A DNA stretch of 64,000 nucleotides. It comes from Larix kaempferi (lineage: Eukaryota; Streptophyta; Pinopsida; Pinales; Pinaceae). The stretch is taken from NCBI GenBank assembly GCA_027924585.1, contig BSBM01000865.1, forward strand, positions 5,755,001 through 5,819,000. The letters are read 5' to 3'. The stretch's first letter is position 1. Every line of letters starts with the position of its first letter. Below the pieces are notes generated by a model that was not told the origin of the DNA, made no database searches, and saw nothing but the letters and a program-made list of their open reading frames with translations. Shown here in pieces: positions 1 to 12,900 of this stretch. The translations under genes and the position numbers were made by a program.

Positions 1-1053
1 TGTATACACCCCTGGAGTTACCTTGTTTGAGTGATTGAATTGGAAGCATTTGTACCCATTTGTACTAGGTTTTGAGAGGTTGTCGTAGGTTGCACTCATG
101 CAACATGCGATGCCGCACCTTGCTCCATTACAGGGTGCAACGAAGTCAGTTATATGGAAAAAATAGCTTCTTCGAGCTCCTTCTCGAAGCTTGCTGACTT
201 GGAACCCTATCCCTGACCTCTTGGGAGAGTTGGCACTCGATTCCTAACACCTTGGAAAGATCCCTTAACCCTCTCCCATCATATCTCAACCTATCCTATC
301 CATACCCTATCCACTTAATCCTCTGTAAATGAAGCTCACTCCAATTCTAAGGGGAGGAATTCTATGGTACTCTCATGCTCGTGAAATGAAGCCCAATAGA
401 CCTAACACTCTAACTTGGGGAACATCCACTTCTCTCTAGGAGCTTTGGCATGGCTTGTCGGAAGGAGCTTGCAACGTTAAGGAAATGGTTGTGATCCTAT
501 TTTCTATTGTACTTCTCCACTCTTCAATACAGTTAATATAATTTCTTTCCATAAGTATTGTCTCTTGATGATGTTTAGAGCTTTCCTCCGTAACTGTTAG
601 CTTAGATCTATCATATGAAATGTATGCTTTCACTTTCCGTGGTCTGTCATATGTTCAACAGGGTTTAGCTAGTTGCAATCTGGCAGCGCTGGAGCATTGA
701 ATCAACGGAGGAGAAAGAGATCTACAAATCTAAGGTAAATGATCTACTCTTACATTTGTACCTCTATATGATCTAGGAAAGTATTTTATGTTCTGTCCTA
801 TTTGTTCTAGACTTACGTTAAGCTAGGGAGAACAGGCCTTGAGTCCGCTCTCGGTATATTGTCCACAAAACATGAAGTATTTAGAAATTTTCCAAGCCTA
901 TAATAGCTACATTAATGTGTCCTATTACACCTCAATCCACTCTAGGCACAGTTTGAAACCATTGGGGATCATTTGGGACAATTTGGGGCTTCACTAGTCC
1001 AAGTTTCGAAAATTGACTAAATTGGAAAATTTTTCAAATTGGAGACATTATAG
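1..1053. other. Non-coding stretch, possible decayed LTR tail
   Basis: No convincing open frame is present; the longest frames are short and look random. The stretch ends next to a canonical primer-binding site, so its 3' part may be the end of a 5' LTR. The expected terminal CA is not clean (it reads GACATTATAG) and no partner LTR was seen in the window. Treat it as a degenerate LTR tail or anonymous intergenic sequence. Confidence 0.35.
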
Positions 1054-1065
1054 TGGTATCAGAGC
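1054..1065 (+). other. Primer-binding site, initiator tRNA-Met type
   Basis: The 12 bases TGGTATCAGAGC match the standard plant LTR-retrotransposon primer-binding site, complementary to the 3' end of initiator tRNA-Met. It lies where the internal region of a plus-strand element would begin. The downstream foldback element (from 1,215) and later sequence give no gag or pol that clearly belongs to it, so the parent element is probably truncated or scrambled. Confidence 0.5.
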
Positions 1066-1214
1066 ATGGTCCTTGCATCTGTGGTATCAAATTGGGGACA
1101 TTACAACAACCTTACACTCTTTGATGCTTATCTGCGAACAATGAAAACAAAATCCATTATTTGTAATGGTGTTTTGAAATATTGTTATAGAAATTATACA
1201 GACCATTATTAAAG

Positions 1215-1241
1215 AACCACTTATACTATGAAACGAGAACT
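1215..1241 (+). repeat. Left terminal inverted repeat of foldback element
   Basis: This is the exact reverse complement of 3,670-3,696. It starts AACCACTTATACTATGAAAC and continues with a GAGAACT tail. Confidence 0.85.
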
Positions 1242-2247
1242 ATATACTAAGAACGAGAACTCTAACCATAAAACTCATATTTTTGCATAAAAAACACCGA
1301 AAACAATCCCCAAATCAAAGTGTGTTGATACCAATATCATGTTTTCATAAAAAACACCAAAAACAACCCCCAAATCGAAAAGTGTTGATACTAGTATCAA
1401 CGTTTTTTTTCTCTGGGTTATAATATAGCCATGGCTTAAAAATCTCATACTGTTGTTTACGAAAGCCTTAAAATCAACCCCTAAATTGAAATTTTCTGTT
1501 TTCAACAAATAAATTCCTAACCCTAACCCCCAACAAACTATTACAAAAGTTTAAAAAAAATTATAATGCGCCCCTTCTACCCTAACCTCCCTAACAAACT
1601 ATTAATAATTTTTTTAAAAATTTACATTTAAAAAAATAATTACAAATCTGACCCTAACCCCCCAACGAACCATTAATAAATGTTTGAAAAAATTACATTT
1701 TAAAAAACAAAGTACATTTCCTAGTTCCCTAGCCCCCTACATTACCCCCTACCTTAACCCCTACCTTAACCGCCCAAAAATTACATTTCCTAATGCCCTA
1801 CCCACTAAGTTAACCCCCCAATGTTACCCCATTGCCCCTCACACATTGTTTTAACTAAAAAAAATTAAAACCCAACTTAAAAAATTTAAACAATTAAAAT
1901 AAAAACCTAAACTTAAAAAATAAAAAATAAAACCTAAACTTTACAAAAAAAAAATAACAAAAAACAAACTAGACTTTACAAAAAAACAAATAAAAAATTA
2001 AAAAATAAAACACTTTACAAAAAATAAAAATTAAAACCAATTAAAAATTAAAAAAAAAACTTTACAAAAACAAAAAATTAAAAATTAAAAAAAAAACTAA
2101 TCTTTACAAAAATAAAAATCAAAAAATCAAAATTAAACAAAACCAAACTTAAAAAAAAAAATTAAAAATTAAACAAAACTAAACTTAAAAATAAAAATAA
2201 AAATACAAACAAAAAAAACAAAGCTCCCCCTCCCCCTAGCTTGCTCG

Positions 2248-2425
2248 ATCCTCCCCTCCCCTCTCCTCCGCTGCCCTTCCCCTCCCTCCTCCCTTTCCCT
2301 CCACCTCCTCTTCCCTTTCTCTTCCCCTTCTGCCCGCCCCCTCCACCTCCTCCTCCCTTCCCACTCCCCCTTCCCCTTCCCCTTCTCTCTCCTCCTCCCC
2401 CGTCTCTCCCCTCCCCTCTCCTGTG
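2248..2425 (+). repeat. Pyrimidine-rich low-complexity block
   Basis: About 180 bp of almost uninterrupted C and T on the plus strand, built from CCTCC, CCTTCC and CTCTCC words. It has no matching purine block on the other arm of the foldback element, so it expanded or was inserted after the inverted repeat formed. Frames across it give low-complexity Pro/Leu/Ser or Arg/Glu/Gly strings and are not genes. Such tracts can form triplex (H-DNA); that is general knowledge, not shown here. Confidence 0.8.
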
Positions 2426-2528
2426 CTATCCTGGGTGCAAAAAAGACCACCCCAAAGAGGCGGGCGGATGCTGGCTCCGACCCCTTGGGCACCCAAAGGG
2501 CCGCCCCACAGGAGTAGCTCGATGCCGA

Positions 2529-2603
2529 CGCCCAAAGGGCCGCCCCACAGGAGCAACTCGATGCTCGACATCGAGCTGCTCCTGTGGGGCGGCCCTTTGG
2601 GCG
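2529..2603. repeat. Central GC-rich hairpin of foldback element
   Basis: Arms 2,529-2,563 and 2,569-2,603 are 35 bp each with a single mismatch, around a 5-base loop (CTCGA). A further direct copy of the left arm lies just upstream (about 2,490-2,526), so the centre also carries a short tandem duplication (CCCAAAGGGCCGCCCCACAG repeated). The GC content contrasts sharply with the A/T-rich outer arms. Confidence 0.85.
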
Positions 2604-3669
2604 CCCAAGTGGGCGGAGTCAACATCCACCCGCCCAACAATGGTGGCCTTTTTTGTTTAATTTATAAATATATTTTTTTTGTTTTGTTTTTTTTTGAATG
2701 TTTGGTTTTGTTTAATTTTGATTTTGATTTTTTTTTTTTTTTTTTTTGTAAAGTTTATTTTTAAAATTTAAAATTTATTTATTTTTTGTTTTTTTTGTAA
2801 AGTCTAGGTTTTTTTGTTAATTTTTTTTGTAAAGTTTAGGTTTTTATTTTTATTTTTTATTTTTTTAAAGTTGGGTTTTAAATTGTTTTTAGTTAAAACA
2901 ATGTGTGAGGGGTAATGGGGGTAACATCGGGGGGGTTAACGTAGTGGGTAGGGCATTAGGAAATGTAATTTTCGGGGGGTTAAGGTAGGGGGTAATGTAG
3001 GGGGCTAGGGCATTAGGAAATGTACTTTGTTTTTTTAAATGTTTATTAATGGTTGGTTGGGGGGTTAGGGTAGGATATGTAATTATTTTTTTAAATGTAA
3101 TTTTTTAAAAAAATTATTAATAGTTTGTTAGGGGGTTAGGGTAGAAGGGACGCATTATAATTTTTTTTTAACTTTTGTAATAGATTGTGGGGGGGGGTAG
3201 GGATAGGGTTAGGGTAGAAGGGGGAAATGTAATTTTTTTAAATATTTTTTTTTTAAATTTTAATAATAATTGGTTAGGTGGTTAAATATTATGAAAAATA
3301 ATGTGAAATAGTATCATTTTTATACAAAATGACTAAAAGTCTGTTAAAATGGGTTTAAATGTCTTTTTTTTCTCGATTTGTTTACTATTTTTTCCATAAA
3401 AATATATTATTTATGATTAAATTTTAAAGATAAATTTCGAAAATGTATGTGTTTTTCATTATAGCTAGCTTCTAAATGTATGTTTTTTTGTTAAATTTCT
3501 AAAAAACACACTTGAAAATAGAAATTAAAAATACTTTACAATAAAGATGTGTCAAAGGCCCAAAAAAATGCCTCAAAATGAAAATGTGTGATACTGGTAT
3601 CAACCCTTTTTGAAACGGAGGTAAAAATAGCTACTAAAATTAGGAGAGAGAAAAACGAGAACTGTGTCG

Positions 3670-3696
3670 AGTTCTCGTTTCATAGTATAAGTGGTT
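3670..3696 (-). repeat. Right terminal inverted repeat of foldback element
   Basis: Exact reverse complement of 1,215-1,241. The flanks (ATTAAAG on the left, AAATATG on the right) do not form an obvious 8-9 bp duplication. Confidence 0.85.
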
Positions 3697-4248
3697 AAAT
3701 ATGTTTAATTAAATTTTAGTTATATTTGGTGGTGAAAAAACTAATTACATTTTAAGTCATTACCCTTATCGAATCAATGTATAATTATACCACTTAGATA
3801 CTACCTTATGTTTCATTCATTCGATGACCATTAGAGCCCTTTTGATCATCCATCTTGCACCACACTACATGGTAATATCATGCATTGCATCACCCTATAT
3901 GCCCCTTGTTGGAACAAAATATTATTATTTGGGTCTTTGTTCTAGTGGAGTATAGGCATAATAGAGATATTGGAACAAAATTCAAACTTTAATTAAATCT
4001 TGATTGTAATCATCACATTGATCTATCAGTTATGCAAGAGATAGATCAACGTATCATATTTAACGAGCATCATGAAGGTTTAATACGAGGGAAAAAATCC
4101 CCTTCCTTTTACTTTGCCAAGCTAGAGGCACACACAGTGAAGTATAGGTAACATCTTTCATTTTATGGGTAACATATTTCAATTCTTATAAAGCTTGTTT
4201 GAATTTTTGTTTCTTTCTATGCAAACTCAAAAGGATTCTTAAAAAAAT
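3697..4248. other. AT-rich stretch, nothing recognised
   Basis: No open frame, repeat pair or RNA gene was recognised between the foldback element and the decayed reading frame that follows. Confidence 0.4.
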
Positions 4249-6811
4249 CCTGCAACCCTAGCTTATCCACCCAAGCCTATGCATGATGAGGAATTTCTAA
4301 TTGACATATGTGTCGAAGTTTTTGAGACTCACCTAACTAGAAATACACCATATAAGATGAGACAAACTGCTAGTGGTAAGTTTAGGGATTCTTGTGCCTA
4401 AATTCAAACCTGGGATTTAAGCCTCGCCAAGTATATTGTTCATGAAACCTACTAATTTCCCGAGCTAGTATCACTTTGTGCTGAATGTTATAAGCCTAAC
4501 ATACACTCTATGCTATCAGTAGACATATTTGTATCCATATTTGGTATAAATACCCAAACTATTATTAAAATGGTTTCCCTATGTGTTTGGCTTGACTCAC
4601 AGATTTTACAAGACAAATCCCTAAAAATGACTTCTGAATCCTTAGACCAAAACTAGAAAGTAAGCTTGTTATGGAGATATAATCCTAAGGGGTCATCTTT
4701 ACCTCATTCCCCATTGTCGTATAAGGCCAATATTTTACTTGATACTTGTAGATAAGTTTCTTCTATTATGTGCTTGATCCTGAGTTATGATGATGATAAT
4801 ACCATTGACCCAAAAACTCTAGAGCTTATGGAAACAATTTTTCCCCTGCAAAATAATCCTTTGGTAATGTCAATCATGCAATTCATCTACAACTTGTAAA
4901 CTTCAACTCAATTAGATTCTTCAAATATTAGTAATATTTGGTATACCTCATAGTGTATCCTCAATTGTTGAATTTCCAACATATCTAATTAAATAGAGAA
5001 GATGAGTTGGGAAACTTTGCTTTTGTCATTGAATGGACACCATTAAAGTAAGAAAGTATGATACAAATATGGGTTTTACTAAATTTGTTGATAGGTTCAT
5101 GTATATTTCCCATCTGATTTTTTATGGAGATGTTCCTCCCATAATTTTTTCCTCAACATAGGAATTATTGCAATTGATCCCAAATACACCTGTGGGGAAT
5201 TAGTACCTATATAAAGATCACACAGTTATAAGGATTATGCATCAGATTTGAATCCTTTCAAATTACCAATCTATTTGAATTCTAGAGTTTTTTCCATGGA
5301 ATATGTTTGATTGAGATTTAATGAAAATTATGCCCATTTTGCTACGAATAATTGAAAGATCACTTTCAAAATGGCACAATAAGATGAACCATTTCTTGTG
5401 AAAGCCTGAGAAACTCAAGTTCTTATGGAGAGAATGTTGAAATCATTAGAATTAATGGAAGATGAAAAATAGTTGTATGATCCTCACCATATTATTTCAG
5501 AAAGAATATTGGAGGAGGGATTGGGTTTGTATCTACATCACCCTAATTTGGAGCTACAAATACAAGAAAATAAGGAGAGTTGAGCTCATATTTTGGAAAT
5601 AATGAAGGAAGCTCCTTAGTAGTATGGTCTAGATGATAAATCAAAGATAGACACATATTTAGACTCTCAAGTTTAAGTTGGTGATATTTCATATAATCCC
5701 ATATCTATTATAATAATATAGTAGTATGTAATATTAAATATTGCACAGTGGATACTCCTTAGAAGACGGACAAGGGAAATAAGAGACAAGAACCTAAAAG
5801 TACTATCGAGATGGATATAGATGAACAACATTTCATATGAACCAGAAAGAAAAAAATGTATTGAGAAAGAAGCTGTATAGGAGGTCAATTTAGAAGAAAT
5901 TATTTCATAAGATAAATACCCTAAGGAAACTATTGCTAAGGAGATTTTTTCTTTAAACCATCTCCCTTCAACGTTGGTTTGTATGAATAAGATTTAACAA
6001 ACAAAGGCATCATCCATGGGAGGAGAACATCAAGCAAAAGTAGATTTGTTCACCCATCTAATGGATGTTAAAGGATAAGTTGATAAAGGGAATAAGTAAA
6101 TGTACCCTCAAACATTGAAGATAGAAGAAGCACAATCTAGATTAATTTATGTTGTATAATTTAAGGGAAGCGACATTAAACATGGTTATTCTCCATGCTA
6201 AATAAAATAAGGTTCAGTTAGCTGAATATTATAAGGCTACTCATATCATATTTAAATTAGATGAAATGAATGTCATTGATAAAATTGATTTACACAGGAT
6301 GACATGAGAAATGGTTTTCAAGGATTTATTAAAAACCATTGCCAATGTGGGTAACCTAAAGACTCTAGTTAAAGAATTTGAGAAGCAATTAAAACAAGAA
6401 AAGATTGTCAATAAAACAAAACAACTTAAGATAGATGCTCTCGAGAATTGGATTTTTTCTTTAGGAAATAATACTTCGAAACCTCATCCAATAATGTCCC
6501 TAATTAAATAAAAGGATGTGGAGATATAGGTTTTGAAAGGGAATCTCAAGATGCCTTCTTCAGAACATGTGCATACCAATGAGGTTATAAAAATACATCA
6601 AGAGAAAGAAAAGCTAATAGAGTAGGTAATGAAATTAAATCATAAAGTTAATATGTATAAATCCTTGAATGAAAATTTGGGGAAAATAAAAAGAATCCAT
6701 TACAGCCAGACCAGTTCTTTTATGAAAGCAAACTTCAAAAGAGGCTTCAGAAGAATTTGCCAAAACTTTATCTCAGTTGAATTTGAAAGAAGTAGAAGTT
6801 ACTCAACTTAA
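4249..6811 (+). pseudogene. Long decayed ORF, unrecognised, with C-terminal coiled coil
   Basis: One frame can be followed from 4,249 to about 6,140 as plausible protein, broken by many TAA/TAG/TGA codons but no evident frameshift. After one shift near 6,150-6,230 it continues through 6,311-6,508 and 6,629-6,808. The N-terminal part contains phrases such as MHDEEFLIDICVEVFETHL and looks globular. The 6,311-6,508 part is rich in K, E, L and Q with heptad-like spacing and probably forms a coiled coil. I do not recognise the family. The order (globular region, coiled coil, then a purine-rich tract and an LTR-like start at 7,115) resembles the extra 3' ORF of the gypsy element at 43,250-46,113. 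This may therefore be the extra ORF of another LTR element whose pol is missing. No restored protein is implied. Confidence 0.45.
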
Positions 6812-7114
6812 AAATACTATTGAAACACAACAATAAAAAGTGGCTATTACAAGATCAAGTCAAGGAAAGAGAGGTATTGTTCGATGAAGCTCTGAGCACT
6901 AAATCCTAGTTGCAAAAAGATTTGGATCATGCTAACAATAGGTTGATTGGTAGGAGAAATCTAATTGTATTTAAGCATATACTTTTGGATCATATAATTG
7001 CAGCAATATTTCATGCTTGGAAATAGTTTACTGTGCTAGACGATGAAGAAGATTATAGACAAACCCTAGATTGTTGAAGATGTTATTAAGTCTATGAACT
7101 TGTTGAGGGAAAAA

Positions 7115-7975
7115 TGTCAAAAGAGTGAGCAGCCTTCCCTGTTTTATCCTTGTAGGTTGCAGCAAGGAAACAATGTTAGATGTGGTTTATCGGTCCATAC
7201 ATCAAATAGAAAAGAAAACATCTAAACTAATAAAAGGGAAAGATTGGCAAGTGCTAAATAAAATAAAACAAAGAGAGAGAGTTTGCTTAAAACAAATGAT
7301 ATTTTCCAAATGGTAAATCTTGTTACAATGGTATCACCTAGGGGAATGAGGCTCAATGGTAGCCAAAAAACTCCCTTAGGAAGGGTCCTTTTTGTCATCT
7401 CAAGTGCTTAATAACTAATCTGGAACAATGGATAAAGACTCTTGTTTCTTAAGGAAGAACACAAGATATCTTTGCATGCCAAATGATGGTAAGAAGTGGG
7501 TTGAAATATGATATCTCATACCAATTCTTGTAGCATAAATTTGCTCTAGATTCTCTCTTATGAATGGATGACCGTGGATTCATTTTATATGACAAATGGA
7601 GGTCTTGAAACATATAGTTCCCAATGTGAATTCTCCAACTCATTAAGTGGTCCTTCAGGTACAAGAAGGGAACTATTAAATGCCCCTAATGAAGAGTCCA
7701 ATTTGAATTTTGGAGCCAAGGTTGTGACCCTTGAGTGTGTCATTGAAAGCTGGTGGTCCTATCGCTGATACAACCATGCGGGTTTCAAACAATAAGTTGT
7801 GTTGTTCCACACAGGTTTAAAAAAAAATTCACGCAATTGTCCACAATTAATCAATTTGTCATCCTAAGGTTTATTATCGTTCTGGATTTGATGAGGATTA
7901 ATGAGTTGCATGTTATATATGTTGATGACGACCTTCTACAATATTACCCAAAATGTCACATGTTTGTGCGATTTA
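7115..7975 (+). repeat. LTR-like repeat, copy A (without MITEs)
   Basis: This segment matches 27,706-29,172 along its length apart from the MITE insertion there. Homology starts exactly at a TG preceded by a purine-rich tract (7,101-7,114, TGTTGAGGGAAAAA) and fades after about 7,975. Copy B also has a purine tract directly before its TG, whereas the sequence further upstream differs between copies. This pattern fits a 3' LTR next to its polypurine tract. The 3' limit and any target duplication are uncertain. Short minus-strand frames conserved in both copies (7,449-7,664 and 28,532-28,789) resemble no protein I know. Confidence 0.55.
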
Positions 7976-9694
7976 GGCAATAAAAAATGCCCCCTATTGT
8001 ATGAGAATAGGAAGGTACTATATAGCCAAAATGCATCATCGTTTCTTTTCCTCATGTTATGGATAAGATATCAAGTGTTGAGAGTAAAGGACATAATCAT
8101 AAGGAGGATGTTGGTGATGACCAATGAATCCTGTACCTGATTGATCACAAAAAATAATGGTTGTTTTATACAAAGAAGATAGGCATCGCTATGCTCATGA
8201 AAATACATTAGATTGGATTGCAATAAGAGGATACTGAGGGGTCATCTCTATAAAATTGTGATATAGGGATGAAGGAAGCTTCAATCCTTGTTTGGGTAAA
8301 TGGGTCTTGGACCACTGATGATGTGTTGATGCTGAAAAAGTGGAACTGTTGATTATTTTGAACAATCCACGGGGGTGGGGGACCTAAATAATGATGAATT
8401 TTTTGAGTGGGTAACTTTCTTATGTCATATTAGTAACCATTGTTAATCATAAATGTGAACACTGCTATAGTCAGAATGTACAAATCCCCCTAGTGTGATG
8501 AGGTTGTCAGTGTTGAGCATAGGGGATGCCACTAAGTTAAGGAGGACTAATAATTCTCCCTACTTAGTTCGAGGTGATCCCTTATTTTGAGGAGAATTGA
8601 ACCCAAGGAACAATCATAACTACTACAACTCTCATAATGGTAAGACAATGGTCTTATCATGAGAACCAAGATCATTTTGTCACCAACTAGGATACAGATC
8701 TGACTTACACAAGACTGGTTGATAAACACGGGGCTCATGAATTCCCTTGATGGATGTAAATTGGGATGCGAGTGGCTTATAGAATCATACTTCAAGTGGT
8801 AATGCAAGGTGCAATGGAGAGGAATAGACTATAGATGGATGTTTGATCTTAAAAGAGGTAATGACGGAGTAGGGTATATGGATGACAAAACTAAAGGTGT
8901 TGGTGTTGTATGGACTCAAGTAAGCCGATCAAGGGTGAACAGGGGGTGCTACCAAAAGAATTATCTGATGTTATTCCCGAGGTTTTGAGTGACTTTAGGA
9001 AAAAATTTATGCAAAAATAATTATGTGGTTATTTTGTATAGACACTAAGATGGGTACCCAGTGAATAAATTCCATGTAGAGCGCTTTTATAGGAATGATT
9101 GAATGATATTGGTGTATCCTTAGGGTGGGGCCCCTTTATTGTCTTCTTGGGGTTGATGATACGAAGAGAAACTCAAATGGTATATTTATCATGAGGGGGA
9201 TGAGAGGTTATATGTGAACCATTTCGTGACATTGTTTCGAGGAATCTAGGAGATGTGACTGGCAGAATGCAAGGTGATTATATGTGATTTCAACTTGGAA
9301 AAATTGGTGATTTATCAGATTCCACAAACTTCATGGTTCAACATAATGGGTTCCAAAGTGTGAGGTGGTTGTACTGGTGTGCACACACATTGGGAAATAT
9401 GCTATCTCCTAATAATGACATTGGTGATGAGTCTTTACTGGAGAATGGGTCATTAGGGGTATCGATTGGATTACTAGATAAGTGTAATGTAAACCAAGGT
9501 GATACATTGCTTATATGAAAGGTCGAGATGATATACCAATGAGTGGGGTCTATGCAACATTTGGGATATGGGGAACTTGTTTTCTTGCAAAATATTGCAC
9601 ATATGACACAAATACCAAAGCATAATAATGATCATGATAAGAATTTTGTTAATTTAGAAATAATTGACAAGAATCTAAGGAGAATTTCTTGGAC
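7976..9694. other. Degenerate sequence, probably retroelement-derived
   Basis: Only short frames with many stops occur on both strands. Part of it may be the continuation of the decayed minus-strand gag-protease element found at 9,695-9,985 and 22,151-25,860, but I could not align it. No reverse transcriptase motif was recognised. Confidence 0.35.
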
Positions 9695-9985
9695 TTATGT
9701 GAATAATTTCTTCATATAAAACCCATTGAAAGGGATCCTTAAAATACCTCCTTTGGGATCTCTCAACACATATGTTGAGATTGGGGTTTTGTTCACATGA
9801 GTCGGGTCCATCCCATCTACTACAAGAGGGGTGAGAATCATAAATGGTTCGAGGGATTCCTCTGATGGTAAAGATGAAAATTTATCTTTAGTAGATAGGA
9901 ATGGTGACAATGATATATAAAAGATATCAATGTGTTCAGTTGTGTATTTTGTGGGAGGTAATATATCTTCCTGATGCAAAGATGG
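9695..9985 (-). pseudogene. Decayed post-protease segment of a gag-protease element
   Basis: The minus-strand frame here resembles the region after the second zinc-knuckle block of the plus-strand family member near 58,440-58,620: a PP-rich start, then a 'TEHIDIFY'-like segment matching 'LEEINTIY'. It was contiguous with 22,151 onward before the Tekay-type gypsy inserted; the 5-bp duplication GATGG (9,981-9,985 and 22,146-22,150) marks the break. Stops and frameshifts show it is not functional. Confidence 0.45.
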
Positions 9986-12900
9986 TGTAACATCCCGAAT
10001 TTTCATAGAAATTTAAAATTTTTGATAACAGCATTAAATATGATAATTATAATTGCGGAATTAATAAATGTCTACGTACAACAAAAATGATTAAAGGTCA
10101 TTAGTATTAACATAATATAATTTCTGTATTAGCAGCTTTATGATAATGACAACTTTAACACATGTTTGTCAAACCTGATTAATGTAATAAAAAAAACTAA
10201 CAGGTCAGAATTATGATGTGAAATTTGAAGACACTGACAGTTTGACTTTTTATGAAAAGGGTGTCCTATGAGGTACCCTGGAGTTTACTTAGCTACAACG
10301 CTAAAGAAAATTGAATGTGCTATGTGCAGATGACAAGTAAGAAGTTTCATAACTGCATAAATTCAAAGTACGAGTATAGTTCAATTTCAACGTCATAGAG
10401 AAATAAAGGGTTAGAAAATATGTTGCGACTCACCATAAGTTTACAGGTATGAATTTCATAGCTATAAATACTGTTTTCAAAGCTGTCTTACAACTCAGCT
10501 ATGCATAAATAGATTTATCGATGATCATTATCAAGCTGATAGTTTTGTCACTGTAATCTCTATCATTGTTGTAGCTGGTTTTGTTGTCATCTTAAGATAA
10601 TTAATTATCTTTATAATTCTGATGTGATAGTTGTACCGCAAAATCATTAAATGTTTGTATGAAAGAGTATGGTGAGAATTTCATAACAACCAGTTAGTTT
10701 TCATGCTTAATTTTCAACATTAGTTCCATTGAAATGTCTACTATACAAAACTAATTATTTTTATAGTTGTGATAATAGAATTTACATGGTCGCAATCGTT
10801 GTTACAAGGATAGTGTTTCAGTCTCTTATGTATGGACTACACTAATCGTGATTTTTAACTAGACTTGATATTCATAAGCTTTTACGGGCTTATATGTAAC
10901 TTGTATCAATCATTGTATAAACTATGTCAAATTATGACTTATAGTCTTACTACCCACTATTACATAAACCAAATTTTAAAAACTACAATTCCTACCTTGA
11001 AATTATATGAACTTTAGAATGTTGATCTATATAACCACATGATTCTATAATACGACATAACTTGGAACTATGTAATCATTGGTCGACATAACACTATAAT
11101 GTATGTCGTGGAATGTAATATGGAACCATATGAACTTTAGATTTTAATTAACATAACATATATTGTTATAATATTATGTATCAAACTTTTGAATTCATAA
11201 CGTTGGAAAAGGAGTACTGACTTGCATTTATGTTGATTGACAAGTTGATGGTTTACGAGTGATACGAATCATCGTTGATGATTGTGATAGAGGCCTGCAT
11301 TAATGGCCATCCCTAATATCATGGTGATGAGGATTAAACAAGCCTCCACGTGAGTGCAAGCTAATGCATGCGATGACTGTGATGGTTTCCATATAATATT
11401 TCTTCGTTGAAGGTTCTCCGAGCTGGCTGTCGATGCATCCATCGTAATCTAGATGTGGTAAGGCCGTGCTATGGAAATGAATTATTCTATAAATGCATAG
11501 GCCATGCATTTTCCAATGTAAAAGAGTTGGCAATGGTGATCGTTGATCGACTTTGATCCTGGCCGTTGGACGTAACCCTAGAATTATGTCGATGTTTTGG
11601 TTGACGAGGAGTGGTTGTAGTTCAATGTTACATTGGTCTTGGCAGTGTGGCCGACAGGCTGCTGCTTTGTAGGGTTAGAAGACGAGGGTTTTGACCCTGT
11701 GACCTATGAGTTAGGCTAGAGATAGTGCATAATTCATCTTCTGTAATGACGTGAACAAATTATGAGTCTTGAGTTTGTAACAGTGTCAAGTTGATAGGTT
11801 GTTTCAATCTCTGAGTTTTAGTTTTCTTTTTAAAGGAAGGATATCTTTCTGCAACCAAATTTAAATGGTTGTCTGTTCTCGTGCGAATCAAGGGGTCATC
11901 GTATATCGGCATAAGTACAGAGCTCAGCGTTCAGCTTGAAAAAGGTAAGTGGCTACCCAACTCAGGGTTTCTAGTAACGTTTTGGTTGATAGTTTTTACC
12001 AAGTAATATGTTTAACGTTTGACAGTTTAAATGGCAGGCACCGTATTTCAAAGGGGAACATGAACCAGGGTTTGGAAAGAGGATGGCCAAGCTCCATTCC
12101 GGGTAAGCTCCGGGTCTTCCAAAACCCTCGTAGGTGCTCCTTCAGTCTTAAATGATGTGGCTGTTCCAGAAGAGAGTAATCAGTCTTGCCATGTTTCGGC
12201 ATCATCTGTCGGTTGATCTTTTAAGAAGATCCTCATGTTGGAGTGAAAACTCTACAACGAATGATCTTCGTCTATTTTCTCTGCGTTTAAAATGATGCTT
12301 AGTTTTCGCTCAGATTTAAATGTAAACTCGTATTTAAGAGTTCAGAACGATGGGGTTAAAACCCTATAGGGTTTTCATTTTTAGAAAAGTAGTGTTGACT
12401 GTGAATGTAGCTTCCTTTGTGAAGTGTGAACCAGTGTTGATTCGACCTCAAACTTGGAAAATGTTTAACCTAGAATATTCAAGAACTAGCAGTCCAATAG
12501 ACCTGCACCAGCATCTCTATCCTTCTCAGCAATATGCAGACTTAAGATTGCACTCACAACTAGCCTCCCTATTCGAATCTCTCAGTGATCACATGATGCA
12601 CATGAGGAAATATTTCAGTAGAAAATATTGTGTAAGAGCTTCCTGCTCAATTCGAATTTGCCTTTTGTAGGCTGCCTAGGCCTTTTCAGTTGTTACTGGG
12701 TCATTAAATGAGCTTCCTGCTCACTCCCTCCACCTGGGGGATAATGCCACATTTTTAGGGGTGGTTGTCCCACAACCAACAGCTAGTGGTGAAGTGCAAT
12801 TGTTGCCATTTGTCCCATACCTTCCAACAGCTTCCATTCCTCCTAGTGGGTTAGTGAACAATCATTTAATAGTCCCCTTGGGTGTTTTCCTCCTAATTAA

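Larger units (their letters stand above)
1215..3696. mobile_element. Large foldback (long inverted-repeat) DNA element
   Basis: The 2,482-bp unit begins and ends with a perfect 27-bp inverted repeat (1,215-1,241 and 3,670-3,696). Inside, the two halves are recognisably inverted copies. A C/A-rich block near 1,500-1,860 (CCTAACCC-like runs, and 'ATGCCCTACCCACTA') is mirrored by a G/T-rich block near 2,890-3,220. An A-rich stretch at about 1,855-2,222 is mirrored by a T-rich stretch at about 2,660-2,890. The centre is a GC-rich hairpin (2,529-2,603). The left arm is longer because it holds a pyrimidine-rich block (2,248-2,425) without a counterpart on the right. No transposase frame is visible, so it looks non-autonomous. 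No target-site duplication could be assigned with certainty, so the superfamily (Mutator-like foldback or other) is open. Confidence 0.75.

Noticed and set aside
1500-1860. CCTAACCC-like runs that recall plant telomere repeat
   Set aside because: The runs are irregular, short and mirrored in the other arm, so they are part of the foldback element and not telomeric DNA.
2169-2660. Overlapping long frames on both strands rich in Pro/Leu/Ser or Arg/Glu/Gly
   Set aside because: They are translations of the pyrimidine-rich low-complexity block and the central GC hairpin of the foldback element.
1208-3700. TTAA near both ends as a piggyBac-type target site
   Set aside because: The TTAA motifs are at different distances from the two terminal repeats, so they do not form a duplication.
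11949-12155. Short frame conserved at 19,877-20,083
   Set aside because: Both lie in the two LTRs of one element; conservation reflects LTR duplication, and the frame is antisense to the element.
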